A stretch of 64,000 nt of DNA, taken from Seminavis robusta (Eukaryota > Bacillariophyta > Bacillariophyceae > Naviculales > Naviculaceae). The stretch is taken from contig CAICTM010000182.1 in assembly GCA_903772945.1 (NCBI GenBank), positions 1 through 64,000 on the forward strand. The letters are read 5' to 3'. The stretch's first letter is position 1. The number at the start of each line of letters is the position of its first letter. Position numbers and translations under genes: made by a program. The notes beneath the pieces are model-generated. The model saw nothing but the letters and a program-made list of their open reading frames with translations. It was not told the DNA's origin and searched no databases. Positions 10,949 through 22,600 of this stretch are shown one piece after another.

Positions 10949-11862
10949 CCGAAAATGACCTGTGACTGCGGAATGACTATCCAGTTACCAGCTTACGAGG
11001 CAGCGACCAGTCGAATCAACCAGCCATTCTATCATTGCCATGGCTCGCAGTGCTCCCCGCCTGGCTCAAGTCTTTGTTGGCTGGCTAGCAGCACTCGTAC
11101 GAATTTGCACTCATCCTCTTTGGTTTCTTGTACTGTAGTCCGTCAAGGTGCTTAGCGTAGCAGCAACCTGTAGCTGCAGGGCACATACTGTAGCTAGCAG
11201 CAGGGCACTGCTGCCAGCCAAACACGGTTGCTTGGATCTGGACACTTCGTGCGAGGACAACCGGAACCTACCGGTAGCTACCGCTATGGAATTATAGTAT
11301 ACTAATACTCACCACTCTGAGTAGACAGCTAGCTAGACTACCAGGTTCGTAGGGTACCAACAGCAGATGTGAGTCGAGTCGATTCACACCCACTCTCTAG
11401 CTAGCCAGTACCGCGCCGTACAACACTAGTACTGTTTGCCGTCCCTTCACCGTCCCTGTTGGATCTGTTTGGGTCTGTTCTGCACCTTGTAGTGGTACCG
11501 GTACCGGTACTTTGTGAAAGCGGATGTCACGTGATTTTGAGAAGTCTTTCAATACTATTAATACTGAGTTGCTGACACTTGATTATTCACCGGAGCATCA
11601 CAGGTGATATGGTCTTTAAACCTTTTTGATGAAAAAGGTCATTTGACGACCACAAAGTGTTAGCCAGTTCTCGACCGTGAAACTGGTACCCACTCGGACT
11701 CGAATCTTAAATCGAGTGAATGATTGGAGCAACGTTGTATTCAAGGCCTCCAAGTGCACACAAGTTCAGCCCAACACACAAGCAAAGTATATCTCTCTGT
11801 CAGGATAGAAACGCAACCCCTACACCAACGAGTTTCAAGCAAATTCAATTCAATTCACTACC
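10949..11862. other. Intergenic, no gene seen
   Basis: Contains GGTACCGGTACCGGTAC near 11497 and many CTAGCTAG words. The last 150 bases are the likely promoter and leader of the small gene at 11863; no clear TATA element. No RNA gene recognised. Confidence 0.4.
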
Positions 11863-12604
11863 ATGACCTACATGAGCAGCCCCTCCTGCCAAGTTGCAAG
11901 AATCTCCAACAAAAGATGGAGAAAGCAGGTTTCCTTTTCGGAAGATCCCGTCACTGAGATTCCTGAAGACATTTTGGAAACTTACCAAGCAGAGTACTAC
12001 GACTCCTGTGTGACGGGGTTTGTGTATTGCAATCGCCAAGTTCGCGCCGCTCGTACCCTTCAAAGGTTTGTCAAGCCCCGACTTCTTTCGTTGATGATTT
12101 TCAAGCAATGATCGAGAAACGGATCTTTTGGAAGAATTGCTTGTATCGATAGCATTGAGGAGACCAAGGCCGTGGAACTGTCCCGGATTCAACAAGAGAA
12201 AGAAGAGCAAATGGCGGCAGCATTGGCAGAATTTCAAAACGAGATTCTAGACCAAGAACAAGACGAACCCCCACCAGTTATAATTACGGATCGAGTAGAG
12301 GAAGTAGTTTCTTCCTGTGAAGAGATCTCCAGTCTTTTGGACCAGTTTTTTGGAAGAACTGGGAAGTCAAGTGGCTTGGCATACGAACGAGATGAAAGTG
12401 CTGGAGAGGGATACGGCATTGGTTGCCCAACAAAACAAGAAATTGGCGAGCTGCATGGATCGTGTCTCCCGGTTTCTTCTTGACCAAGATAGTAAAGAAG
12501 CAAATGCTGAATCTCCCAAAGCCCAGCGTGCGCATCTCTCCTCCAAATCGCGTCTCAGCAGGTTCCAATATATGCCCCATTGGTTTTCTTGTCTAGCTAG
12601 CTAG
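11863..12604 (+). CDS. Hypothetical coiled-coil protein with one intron and a T6-run frameshift
   Basis: Exon 1 is 11863-12065 and the intron 12066-12152 (GTTTGT...ATAG, 87 bp, phase 2). Exon 2 reads from 12153. The start has KRWRKQVSFSEDP and the intron falls after an RAARTLQR stretch. Exon 2 opens with a charged helix (SIEETKAVELSRIQQEKEEQM). The good frame is lost at the T run 12346-12351: before it the frame reads EEISSLLDQF, and after it the coding-like sequence (LEELGSQVAWHTNEM, VAQQNKKLASCMDR) is in the next frame, to a TAG at 12604. Removing one T would join them. This is either an assembly error in a homopolymer or a real 1-bp lesion. Family not recognised. Confidence 0.6.
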
Positions 12605-12890
12605 AGGTTTTAATTACAATCCCAGTTCATCCAGCCCAATGCTAGGAGATGAGTGGATCCTAAAACTTGAATAATACATAAGTTCCATTGAATCCATTTC
12701 TAGTCATCTTCTACTACTTAATTCCTTTCCTTTGGTATAGGAACAACCATCTTTCTTTTTCTATTTCTATTCTGTTTGACCTGGATGTTTGACTAGTTCA
12801 GTCAGAATCAACTTATTGGTTTAGTTTACTACGGTATATATCTATTCCATTGATATTGATTAATAGCTACTTGCTTGTTTAGTTAGTTCT

Positions 12891-13271
12891 TTATCCAGCA
12901 AAGTAGGTAGGCTCTGGTTCCTCTTTGGCCAATCCATCTGCCTTCAATCGGTGGACTAAGTTGTCAATGCGGTTCACGTGTGCTTCCAAGAGAGCTTTTT
13001 GGTCTTCCAGCTGGTTGAGCAGCGCTTCGTGCTCTTCAAAGTTGCATTCATCGGCCGCCAATGCTTCGTCTGCTTGCAAGCAAAGTTCAGCTACGTTCTC
13101 AATGCACATTTCGTCAATGTCGCTCAGCTTTTGAGATTGCAACTTTGTCTTATTAATAGTAGCACTAATACTAATACTAGTAGTGGTGGGTGCTACCGGT
13201 AGCGTGAAAGCGCTTGCAAGATCTGACACAAACAGCACTAGAGCTAAGGAAGCGACTGAAATGAGCTTCAT
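12891..13271 (-). CDS. Small plastid-targeted (predicted) coiled-coil protein
   Basis: 126 aa from the ATG at 13271 (a TTG four codons upstream is less likely). Residues 1-19 form a signal peptide (SVASLALVLFVSDLASA) ending in ASA|F. Phe at +1 is the hallmark of diatom plastid presequences. The next roughly 30 residues are rich in Ser/Thr with Lys and nearly free of acidic residues, like a transit peptide. The mature part (about 80 aa) is acidic and helical, with heptad-like Leu spacing (HEALLNQLEDQKALLEAH) and Cys in MCIENVAELCLQ. No known domain recognised. Likely imported into the secondary plastid; role unknown. Confidence 0.7.
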   Translation of the reverse strand: MKLISVASLALVLFVSDLASAFTLPVAPTTTSISISATINKTKLQSQKLSDIDEMCIENVAELCLQADEALAADECNFEEHEALLNQLEDQKALLEAHVNRIDNLVHRLKADGLAKEEPEPTYFAG

Positions 13272-13899
13272 GTTGGAGAGCAAGTAGGTAGTAGGTAGGT
13301 AGGAGATAGGTATAGGTAGAATGGGTGCTTAAGCTTGCTATTGTAGCTAGCTAAACCCAATAAAAGTGAGAAGATAATGGCAAGCAACAGACAATGAGGA
13401 AGAAGAAGATTGCTGGTGGAGGAACAATGCAATCCAATCAATCTGTTTGCGAAGGGCGGTCTGTTAGGTCAAAGGGTACAGTATCTTATTGTGATGGCTC
13501 AGCTTTGGTTCAGCCTTCCCAAGATCTTTCAGTCACTGACAGCGTCCAGATGGGGTGCAATCTTATCTGTCCTCAATGGAAGTGACAACTGCCGGCTGCC
13601 GGAACTTGGTGGAGAACCCATAGTATCCAGTTAAGCTGATTGAAACCTCAAGGTCGAGTCCAGGTCGAAGCATCTCGGCACATAGCCCGGAGCTACCGTA
13701 CAGTATTGATAGGTCCGTAGGGAATCTGCGACTGGAAATTTTCATCTGTGAGCTTCACGCCAACCTGTCGAGAAATTTTCATGTTGAGCTTGTCCCATGG
13801 CTTGTCCAGGTTTTGGAGTAAAGGGCGAGAACATCTCTTGTCATTTTTCGAAATCCAAAATATCACACTTTTTTGGGGGGTACAAGAAGCAAGTTGACG
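13272..13899. other. Intergenic, probable divergent promoter region
   Basis: Lies between two divergently transcribed genes (small plastid protein, minus; RBR ligase, plus), so both promoters probably sit here. GTAG/GTAGGT repeats occur near 13285-13310 and a G6 run at 13875-13880. No coding character. Confidence 0.4.
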
Positions 13900-15705
13900 A
13901 TGGAGAGCAATCAATCACCAGGAACTTGGACGGCGCAGGACGTACAGTCTTGGGCAGCCCAGGCCAAACTTTCGCAAGACACCATCGCGGCGTTGTTGGA
14001 AAACCAAGTCGATGGACCTACTTTGGTTACCTTGTCCAAGATAGAATTGCGATCCGAGCTGGGAATCACCTCGTTGCCAGCCAGAAGGTATCTGTGGGAT
14101 TTGATCAAAAACTTGAAAGAGGAGCAAGAATCCAGGGACTACTCGGTTGCCATTATGGCTCATCAAGAAGAAATACGGGCCTTTTCTTCCTCCACACCGC
14201 CCACAACAACAACAACGATACCCGAAGGTCCCGATGCTGCATCAGGTGGAGCAAGCGCTTCCTTCTCGGCTGTCGTTCAGGAACTCGTCATTGATGCTCA
14301 CCGTCAAAGACAAGTGGTTGAGGATCACTTGCTGGCCCACAGGATGCAGAGGGCCTTGAAGATTGGACAGGAATTTTATGAAGACGCCGAGGTGGCACGC
14401 GAGGAACAAGAGCGCCTCAACCAACTCTTTGCCCAAGCAGAGTCCGACTTGCAATATGCCCAGACATTGGCGCCCCCTGGGCAGCAAGTCAGGGATCGAA
14501 CAAGACACATGGAACAAGTACGACCAGCCACAGCGTCAATGCCAACGATCAACGATGACCACTTGCAGGAGGAAGATCAGCAGGCAGTGCAGCGAGTTTC
14601 TTCGCTCTTTGGGCTCTCCATCCATGCTTGTTCGTCCAACAAGATAAACGTGGCGGAAGCTTTCAGGACCGGAAAGATCAAACCCATTCCGCAACCTTCC
14701 ATTGTGAGCGACGACGACGAAGAAGAAGAAGAAGACGAAGAAGACACGGATGAGGAAGAGGACGATCGCAAACCACCGGCTGCTGTTGCAAAGCATGAGG
14801 CTACCCTCCCTTTTGTACGTCAATGTAACGTCTGTTTCGAAGATCAAGTTAAGGGATATACACTGGCATGCGGTCATCGTCAGTGTACGCGTTGCACCAA
14901 GAAACTCTTCAAGACCGCTCTGAAGGACAACTCCCTGCTTCCCTTGAGGTGCTGTGAGATTCCCATTGATATGAACATTTCCTCGCAGATTCTGAAACCC
15001 CAAGACGCTGCTCGCATTCTCAAGAGAGTGGCGGAGATTGAAGCGACCAACAAGATGTACTGTCCCTCGTGCAACGAGTTTCTCAACCTGGATTTGATCG
15101 ACACGTTCTTTACTCACGACCTGATTTGTAGTTGTGGTATCGCGCTTTGTACAGTATGCAAAACGGAGGCCCATTCGGGCTTTACGTGTCAGGAGAACCA
15201 GGCCATCAAGAAAGGTTCTGACGAACTTGTCCTCCAGGTTTCGCGGGAAAAGGGCTGGAAGCAATGCCCGGGCTGTTCCAATCTGATTGAGCTTCGTTCT
15301 GGGTGCAATCACATGACGTGTGTGTACTGCCGCCACGAGTTTTGCTACAATTGTCTAAAGAGTTGGGACACGAGGAATGCGCAGTGCTCGTCTGGTCAGT
15401 GTGAACTTTGGGAAGAAGACCGACTTTTGGAAGCTGGGGAGGCACGTGTTCGTCAGGAAGAAGCAGCTCGTGGAAGAGTGTTGCCAGTGGTTGCTCGTCG
15501 TGAACTTCTTCGAAATGCGGTGGAGGGACTTCGAGCCAATGAAGTGTGCATTCATGATTGGAGGCGCAGTGCTGGCTATAAGGGCGACTGTCCCAATTGC
15601 GGTTACGCAATGTGGGTGTATGGCATGAGATGCGCGTCAGACTGTGGTTCCACGGTCTGTTACACATGTGCTCATCATCGTATCCCTCAACGTGGTTGGC
15701 GTTAG
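13900..15705 (+). CDS. RBR-type E3 ubiquitin ligase with N-terminal SAM domain
   Basis: 601 aa from the ATG at 13900; the frame is open a little upstream but without another ATG. A SAM-like helical bundle lies at about 10-78 (WTAQDVQSWAAQAKL ... LKEEQE), followed by a charged helical linker and an acidic run of D/E (about 271-288). Then comes RING1 at about 309-352 (CNVCFEDQVKGYTLACGHRQC), an IBR at about 385-430 (YCPSC...CSCG...C..C) and a catalytic RING2/Rcat at about 465-486 (CPGCSNLIELRSGCNHMTC). The Cys in HMTC (about Cys474) matches the thioester cysteine of HHARI/parkin-type ligases. A further Cys/His-rich tail (CPNCGYAMW, CYTCAHHR) may bind another zinc. The role is transfer of ubiquitin from E2 through a Cys intermediate; SAM may mediate oligomerisation or substrate binding. 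Single exon. Confidence 0.93.
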   Translation: MESNQSPGTWTAQDVQSWAAQAKLSQDTIAALLENQVDGPTLVTLSKIELRSELGITSLPARRYLWDLIKNLKEEQESRDYSVAIMAHQEEIRAFSSSTPPTTTTTIPEGPDAASGGASASFSAVVQELVIDAHRQRQVVEDHLLAHRMQRALKIGQEFYEDAEVAREEQERLNQLFAQAESDLQYAQTLAPPGQQVRDRTRHMEQVRPATASMPTINDDHLQEEDQQAVQRVSSLFGLSIHACSSNKINVAEAFRTGKIKPIPQPSIVSDDDEEEEEDEEDTDEEEDDRKPPAAVAKHEATLPFVRQCNVCFEDQVKGYTLACGHRQCTRCTKKLFKTALKDNSLLPLRCCEIPIDMNISSQILKPQDAARILKRVAEIEATNKMYCPSCNEFLNLDLIDTFFTHDLICSCGIALCTVCKTEAHSGFTCQENQAIKKGSDELVLQVSREKGWKQCPGCSNLIELRSGCNHMTCVYCRHEFCYNCLKSWDTRNAQCSSGQCELWEEDRLLEAGEARVRQEEAARGRVLPVVARRELLRNAVEGLRANEVCIHDWRRSAGYKGDCPNCGYAMWVYGMRCASDCGSTVCYTCAHHRIPQRGWR

Positions 15706-16241
15706 AGCGCTTGGGCTTTGGAGAGCTCGATCGAGCTTCCTATAGGCTGAATCTTACGTCCCGATTTCGCAGATGATTGCTGGCTATTCTAGCTAGACTA
15801 GACTAGTTAGAAGTGTTCTGGCGGCACCGGTACTATTCATATACAGTAATCAAATTCTCGGAAAGCAAGTCTGCATGAATACTCGTAAAAGAAGAGATGA
15901 TGGTCAAAAAGTCAATGTGTTGTTAAATCTTAGTGTCCTCCTAACACTGAAATGTCTCCTAAGAGAGAGTGAAATGTATATTGTAGGATGGAAAGTGTGA
16001 CAATCAATGTAATTAGTGGCACGTGCACCTGAGACGTGAGATCTTTTCTATACTAATACAAACAGTGCGTTCGCTCCATTCCCGTTTTTGCTTTGCTTTG
16101 CTTTGAGATCCAGCAAAGAGCCCTCATTCATTCATTCCTTGCAACAGCATGCAGCAACAACCAAGCTAAAGCAAGCAAAGGCCAAGCTGAGCCAAGTTAA
16201 GTCATAAGGTAAGCCAAGGAAGAAAAAGAAAGAAAGACACA
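15706..16241. other. Intergenic, no gene seen
   Basis: 3' flank of the RBR gene and upstream region of the LRR gene. TTTGC repeats near 16090 and CAAGC/GCCAAG repeats near 16165-16200. No coding frame. Confidence 0.4.
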
Positions 16242-18385
16242 ATGAGATCAGGTGGTTCAGGCAGCGGTAAATCCGGAGGCTCAGGATCGTCAGCCCATGA
16301 TCCTCCATCGTCTGAAGATTTGTACGAAGATATTGCGAATGCTACAGTACTGGACGCGTAGGTACTGGTACTGGTACTGGTAACGATGCTACCGGTAGAA
16401 TGCACGACAGCAGCAGCAGTCGATTCCCCGATTGGATGTCTGAAGACCAGCAGTTCCTCAAGGGGGAAATGATGGGTCCAACCGATTCCATGCTGGAGCC
16501 CTTGCCCGTCGTAGTGCCTGTACCGGTTCCCACGGAAAACAACCCTCCCAGTCCTAGCAGTGCTTGTCAACCCGTTCCATCACCACCATCAGCAGCAGCA
16601 GCAGCAGCAGCAGCATCCGCTACCCCAGCCGCTGCTTCAGCTCCTGGCACGGACACCATTGTGGCCACCAACGCTCAGTTGGCCCCATCAGTAGTCCCCA
16701 TTCCTGAAACGGATGTTGAAATCCCTGAAACTCACAGTGGAAGAAATCAGGAACATCCGGAATCCATTCAAGAACAGGCAGAGGAATCCAACGGAGGAGG
16801 AGCTTCCGATTCACTTTTGAAACAATGCCTTCCTGATACTGGAACCACAGGTGGAAAACTTCTCTGTTTGGCCATTGTTTTGGCTTTATCAGGAGTGGCG
16901 GTCACGGCCATTTTGTGCACCAGTGGCATCTGCACTTCCTCTTCCTCTTCCTCTACTACAGATTCCATTCAAGAGGATACAACGTCAGCACCCGTCATCA
17001 TCACCAATGCACCCCTCATTTCAACACCAGTCCCCACGGAGATGCCTGTCAATGAACCTACGAGCAGTACTCCGCAACCAACAACTGCAGAGGACACAAC
17101 AACAGCCAGTCCATCATCCATGTCACAAACAGAAACGGAACTTCCAGTACCTGTCATGGTCAATGCCACGGACAATTTGCTGATGACTGCAAACGAAACG
17201 GAGACCGAGGTTCCCGCCATCAGCTATTACCAGATCGAAGCAACAACCGATAGCAACACGAACGGAACAAGTCAACCCACCAATGATGCAACGACTGTAC
17301 AGCCAACGAAGCAACCGACCATTCGACCCGTAACTCCAGCTCCTTCCACGCCAAGTCCCACCACCAAACCGCCATCCAATCCTCCCACGTTACCACCAAC
17401 TACGCCCAATCCCACAACACGACAACCAACACCCAATCCTACAAATGAACCAACAACACCGAGTCCTACGACACGACAACCCACGACATTGAGACCCACC
17501 AATGAACCAACGCAGCAACCCACGACATCGAGTCCAACATTGAGACCTACTAATCGACCCACTCCACGACCACTTCCTCCACCAACCACAGGACCACCAA
17601 GTCCAAGCCCTACGAATCGTCCCACTACCAATCGACCAACGCGTCGTCCCACTACCAATCGTCCCACACCACAACCCACAGAAGCAACATTGAATAGTGT
17701 ACAACTTTTTGACAGGACATTTCTCGTGAATGAAATTACCGAATTGGATTTATCCAATTTGGATCTTGCTGGAACCATCCCGACCGCCATTGCCAGGCTT
17801 TCTTCTAAATTGACCGCATTGAACTTGTATGACAATCACCTCACTGGGCCCATCCCCAGTGAGATTGGTTTACTGACGGCATTGACTCTGCTCAATCTCG
17901 GGGTCAACGATTTGACGGGCGGCATCATTCCGGAACTAGCCCAATTGACGCGTCTGGAGAATTTGGGTTTGGTCCAGAACGAATTGGTGGGACCTCCCAT
18001 TCCCATGGGTGCTGCTGCAGCCTGGCGCCGTTTGACCAGTTTGACGTTGGGTTTCAACCAATTGTCATCGAGCTTGGCCACAGAGGTGGGACAACTGACG
18101 GCGCTAAAAGTGTTGAGTTTGGCTCGCAATCAAATCACCGGTACGGTTCCGTCCGAGATGGGACATCTCATGTCCATGACGTCGTTGGCGCTCTGGGACA
18201 ACGAACTCTCTGGGACGGTTCCGACGGAGCTTTCGACCATGTCCAATTTGAATTGATTGAGCTTGTATGGCAATCCTCAATTGACTGGATCTGTCCCTGG
18301 TGGTGTTTGTGACCTGGCTCAATTGACCTCGTTGAGGATTGATTGTCAAGTGGAATGTACTTGTTCTCAGTGTTGGTGTCAGTAA
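16242..18385 (+). CDS. LRR receptor-like membrane protein with Pro/Thr stalk; premature TGA at 18254
   Basis: The clear frame starts at the ATG at 16400 and meets TGA at 18254-18256 (618 aa). A cytosolic-type N-terminus rich in Pro, Ala and Ser is followed by one TM segment (about 152-174, LLCLAIVLALSGVAVTAILC) and a Ser/Thr region. A PT-rich stalk (about 295-430, repeats such as RPTNEPT, PSPTTRQPT) leads to LRRs from about 444 (LxxLxLxxNxLxGxIPxE type). After the TGA the same frame continues with LSLYGNPQLTGSVP and a Cys-rich cap (CxCSQCWC) to a TAA at 18385, so the stop removes the LRR cap. Upstream, an ATG at 16242 opens MRSGGSGSGK...EDLYEDIANATVLDA in another frame. A 77-bp intron (16322-16398, GTACGA...GTAG) would join it in frame, but an indel is equally possible. 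Likely type II orientation, LRRs outside; ligand unknown. Confidence 0.75.
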
Positions 18386-19692
18386 AGCTACATACGGTAG
18401 ATGAAGAACCACTTTGATGAAGCTGCATCCACCCTGGACCCTGGGCTACCTACATGTCTGTACCGTTAGCGACATCTAAACTTTTACTTTAGTAACCTTC
18501 CTGCCTTCTTGGGATGGTAAAATCATTAGAGATAGGGTGTGCATTGTTGGCTTCTCGAAAATACGAATACCACAGTAAGTCTTTGCTGGGTTCTTGTTGG
18601 CGGTCGCAACGCGGCAATTGCCCACAGACTGACGTATGCATACATGTCTGATTTATGACGTGTCCCTTCTCCTTCCACGAAAGCCCAATGAATGAGAATG
18701 AGAAAGACAACTGTTGACTCAGCCGCCAACAAATAAACCAACAACACCAACGAGAAGGTGGCTGTGGTGCTGGTGCTGGTAGCCAAGCAGTAGCTAAGGA
18801 AGGAAGTGGCATTGAAAGCATACAATACTCATCAGCGATCAAGAAGCAACAGCTGTCGATGCATTGGACTCGACTCGACTCCGCCGTTTCTTCTTGTCTC
18901 TGCGTCAGCATTTCCGTCCACTCAGTCTTACGCATGTCCCTGACCTGATCCCCAGCCAGAGCTGCTTGTACACGTGTACACGTATGTAGCGTACTAGTGG
19001 CCTCATCACTGTCATTCATTCATTACTGCATCAGCATAGCAAGCGCTACTAGTACTAGTATCGGGTACAGTAGCCATCATTGTTGTGCTGAATGAATCAG
19101 AGACAACGCATTGCAGCATCCACTCACTCAGGCTGAAGGTCAAGAACACAACCCAATCGCTCCATTTGTTTGTTTGCCTTGCCTTGCCTTGCCTTCATTG
19201 ATCAAGGAAAGAAAGACAAGAGAAGGTTCAAGAATTTGGCTATTGAGTTTTTCTTAGCTTTTTCCAATTCATCTATCTGAGCTGAGCTGATCTGATCTGA
19301 TCTGAGCAGAGCTTACTGAGGCCTTTGAGTTCGACAAGTTGGAAGCTGTTTGGAGTTCAAGCGACTTCAGAATCCTCAAGATCTACCACTTGCTAGCTAG
19401 CTACTGAAACAGTCAAGGATTCGTTCTTGAGGCACTTTCAAGCTACGTGGAGTTTGAAGATCTAGCTTGTCATCTAGCTAGCTACTATACGGTACGGTAT
19501 AGTGTTTGCTAGCCATCTACCTACCTACCTACCTACCTACCTACCTAAAAGCTACCTATACAAGAGAAGCATTGGTTAACCATTCGAAACGCATCAGTAA
19601 AGCAACACACCAATCCTGATCCCAAAAAAGTTTCAGCTTGCTTAGCTACCTGCTTAGCTACCATCAAGGCATACACTAGCTAGCTAGCTACC
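18386..19692. other. Intergenic/5' leader region with short tandem repeats
   Basis: Holds CTTGC repeats (near 19178), overlapping GAGCTGATCTGATCT repeats (near 19280), many CTAGCTAG words and a (CTAC)n tract at about 19516-19546. The last few hundred bases are the promoter/leader of the ABC transporter. A 176-codon minus-strand frame (18489-19019) has no coding character. Confidence 0.5.
19516..19546. repeat. (CTAC)n microsatellite, about 8 units
   Basis: Perfect tetranucleotide run about 150 bases upstream of the ABC transporter start codon, probably within its 5' leader or promoter. Length variation could be polymorphic between strains. Confidence 0.85.
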
Positions 19693-22600
19693 ATGTGCCG
19701 CCCTGACTCATCGGACGCAGAAGACAGTAAAACCAAGATTGAGATGAATGGAACTTCAGATTCCAACTCCAGCAGCAATGCTAGTAGCTCTAGCAATCCA
19801 CCCACGGCGACGGCGACGGCACCAAAATCCATTCTCAAGGATGAACACGGTTATGCCGCCACCAATTTCGACGACAATGACAATTCGGCAGCACAGGGCA
19901 TGGCAACTACCTGGTGCTGTGGGCTGCTACACATGAAACCACCCAAAGGCGGCAGAGAACTGGGAGTATGGGAAAAGTCGTTGGAAGATCAATCCAACTG
20001 GTTCACGTGGATTACACTCTCCTATCTCAATCCCATGCTCAAGCTAGGAAGTGCCAAGACGTTGGAGACTGATGATATTGGAGTTCCTTCACAGCAAGAT
20101 TTGTCACGCAATGCCTACGAACGAGTCAAGGTGTGCTGGGAGGAACAGATCAAAAAAACACACGTGCAAAACAAGTACAAACAAGCGGCATTTCAACGAC
20201 AATTGTCAAAATGCACCACTGAAGCACAAAAAGAAGCACTCATCAAAAAACAAAAACCTCCGCTCGAACCGTCCTTGGGATTTGCACTCTTCAAGGGATT
20301 CGGGATTCGAAGATTGGGCTTTGGAATGTTCATTTACTTTGTCAGTTCTCTCATGACGTTTGTACCCGTCATTATTCTGGAAGATCTCGTACGGTACTTT
20401 CAAGACGCGGGTGCGGGAGAACATCAAACCTACGTCGACCCGTGGATCGAAGTTTTTGGATTGGCATTGGTACCCTTTCTCGTGTCCATTTTGCAAACTC
20501 GGTATCAAGTGCTGGTGGCACATGCCGGTGTGTTTGTGCGAGCTGCGGTTTCTCTCTTGCTATATCACAAGTCGCTGACTGTGAGTGCGGCTGGACGCGC
20601 CAAAACGTCCACCGGACAGGTTGTCAACATCATGTCCAACGATAGTCAACAACTACAGCGTCTATTGCTCTTTGCGGGAATGGGAGTCGTGGCGCCGGTG
20701 CAAATTGTACTGGCATTGGCACTCATCTATCGACAGGTGCGTACAGTACCTCGTACTGCAAAGCGCTGGCAATGTCTATATTATAAATTTCGGATCACTA
20801 CGTGCTGACCTTCGTCTTAATTTCCTCTTTTGTATTTCAATCTCTCTCAACAGGTTGGAAATGCCATGTGGGCTGGAGTGGCATTCATGTTGGCACTCGC
20901 GCCTCTCAATGGGATGGTCTTTGGAACCATTGGCAAACTACGAAGGAAGGTGCTCAAGTACTCGGACTCTCGAGTCAAAATTATGAATGAAATTTTGACA
21001 GGAATTCGAATCATCAAATTCTATGCCTGGGAAAAGCCATTCGGAGCTGAAGTCGATAGATTGCGAGGAAAGGAATTGCAAGCTTTGACTCGCTATGCAT
21101 ACTTTATCGCTTGTATCTTCTCCCTCATTCTCTCCAGTGTGCCATTCATTCAACCCATCCTCGTTTTCTCCGTCTACACGGCCATCCAGGACGAACCACT
21201 CGATGCTGGAACTGCGTTTTCCACCATTGCACTGTTCAACTTGATGCGCATCCCTTTTGCATTCTTGCCCATGGTTTTCTTGCAATGGATTCAATCCAAA
21301 ATTGCGCTCCGTCGAGTTGGACGTTACCTGGAATTGCCGGAACTGAATACGTACGTTCAGCACGTCCCGCCGCCCAATCCAACTGCATTGCAAAACGCGG
21401 TCGCCAGCGTCACTATCCGTGATGGAACCTTTGCCTGGGTCGACCCATCTGGGAAAGAAGTGCGCGGGATTGAAGACGAAAAGAAGCCATCCAAGCCACG
21501 CCGCCAAAGCAGTCGTCGCAATAGCAAAGGCAGCAAGGAGGCGGAAGAAGGAGACGGCAAATCAAGTCTCAATTTCGCCAACAAGGAACTGCAGGCGTCG
21601 ATTCGCTCTCTTCAAACTACCAATTCGGAAGATGCTAGTAACGCTGTTCCAGTTATGGCCCTCACAGACATCAACACGACCATTGAAGCGGGAAGTCTGG
21701 TGGCGGTCGTGGGAAGTGTTGGAAGCGGCAAGAGTTCCTTACTCTCGGCCATCTTGGGAGAAATGGAACCCGTTGGCGGATCCAACGTTTACGTGCCCCG
21801 AGAGAATGGAGTTGTTTCGGAAGGCTTTGTCTCGTACAGTACACAGACTCCTTGGATTGTCAATGACACCCTTCGTGGAAACATCATGTTTGGTCGTCCG
21901 TTCGACGAAGACCGATACAATCAAGTCGTTGAAGCGGCTGCCTTGTCGGACGATCTCGCTGTGCTTCCCGCCGGTGACCAGACGGAGATTGGAGAGCATG
22001 GAATCAACCTCAGTGGTGGGCAAAAGGCTCGTGTCAGCTTGGCTCGAGCGCTCTACGCTACATCTACCAAGCTAATGCTTCTGGACGACCCTCTGAGTGC
22101 GGTCGATTCCCACGTGGGCGAGCATTTGTTTGCAAATGCGATTTGTGGCGACGTTTCCAAGGGTACTACGCGAATTCTTGTGACGCACGCCTCTCATGTC
22201 TTGCCACGATGCGATTATGTGATTGTCATGGACAAGGGCACTATTAAGCATCAGGGAAAGTATGCCGATTTGGTGGCCCGAGGAGTAGACTTTGCGGGTG
22301 CCGTTGACGTGTCCAAACACGACAAGAAGGACGAAGAAGAAAACGACACAGCGAAAAGTGATGACAAGAAGGATGGCGCGGATGCCAAAGAGAAAAAAGT
22401 CGAAAACGTGAGCGCTGAGAAGAAGGAGGCCATGCGAAAGAGTGGAAAGAAACTCACTTCAGACGAAGACAAAGCAGAAGGAAACGTTGCAGGGTCAGCT
22501 TACGTGAAGTATGCCCGGGCAGGTGGCTTTCTGGCTGCCTTCTCGGTGTTGTGCTGTGCTGTCTTCGGGCGTGGGTCCGATGTCGCTGGAGCTTTCTGGC

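Noticed and set aside
10472-11155. Overlapping frames of 65-156 codons on both strands
   Set aside because: They are produced by the 21-bp minisatellite, whose period is a multiple of three; the translated repeats are near-identical in unrelated frames.
11660-11725. Possible tRNA around a CCAGTT/AACTGG stem and GACTCGAATC
   Set aside because: T-loop lacks the TTC start and no cloverleaf could be closed.
18489-19019. Minus-strand frame of 176 codons upstream of the ABC transporter
   Set aside because: Composition rich in Cys/Trp/Ser clusters from repeat DNA, no domain, lies in a probable promoter region.
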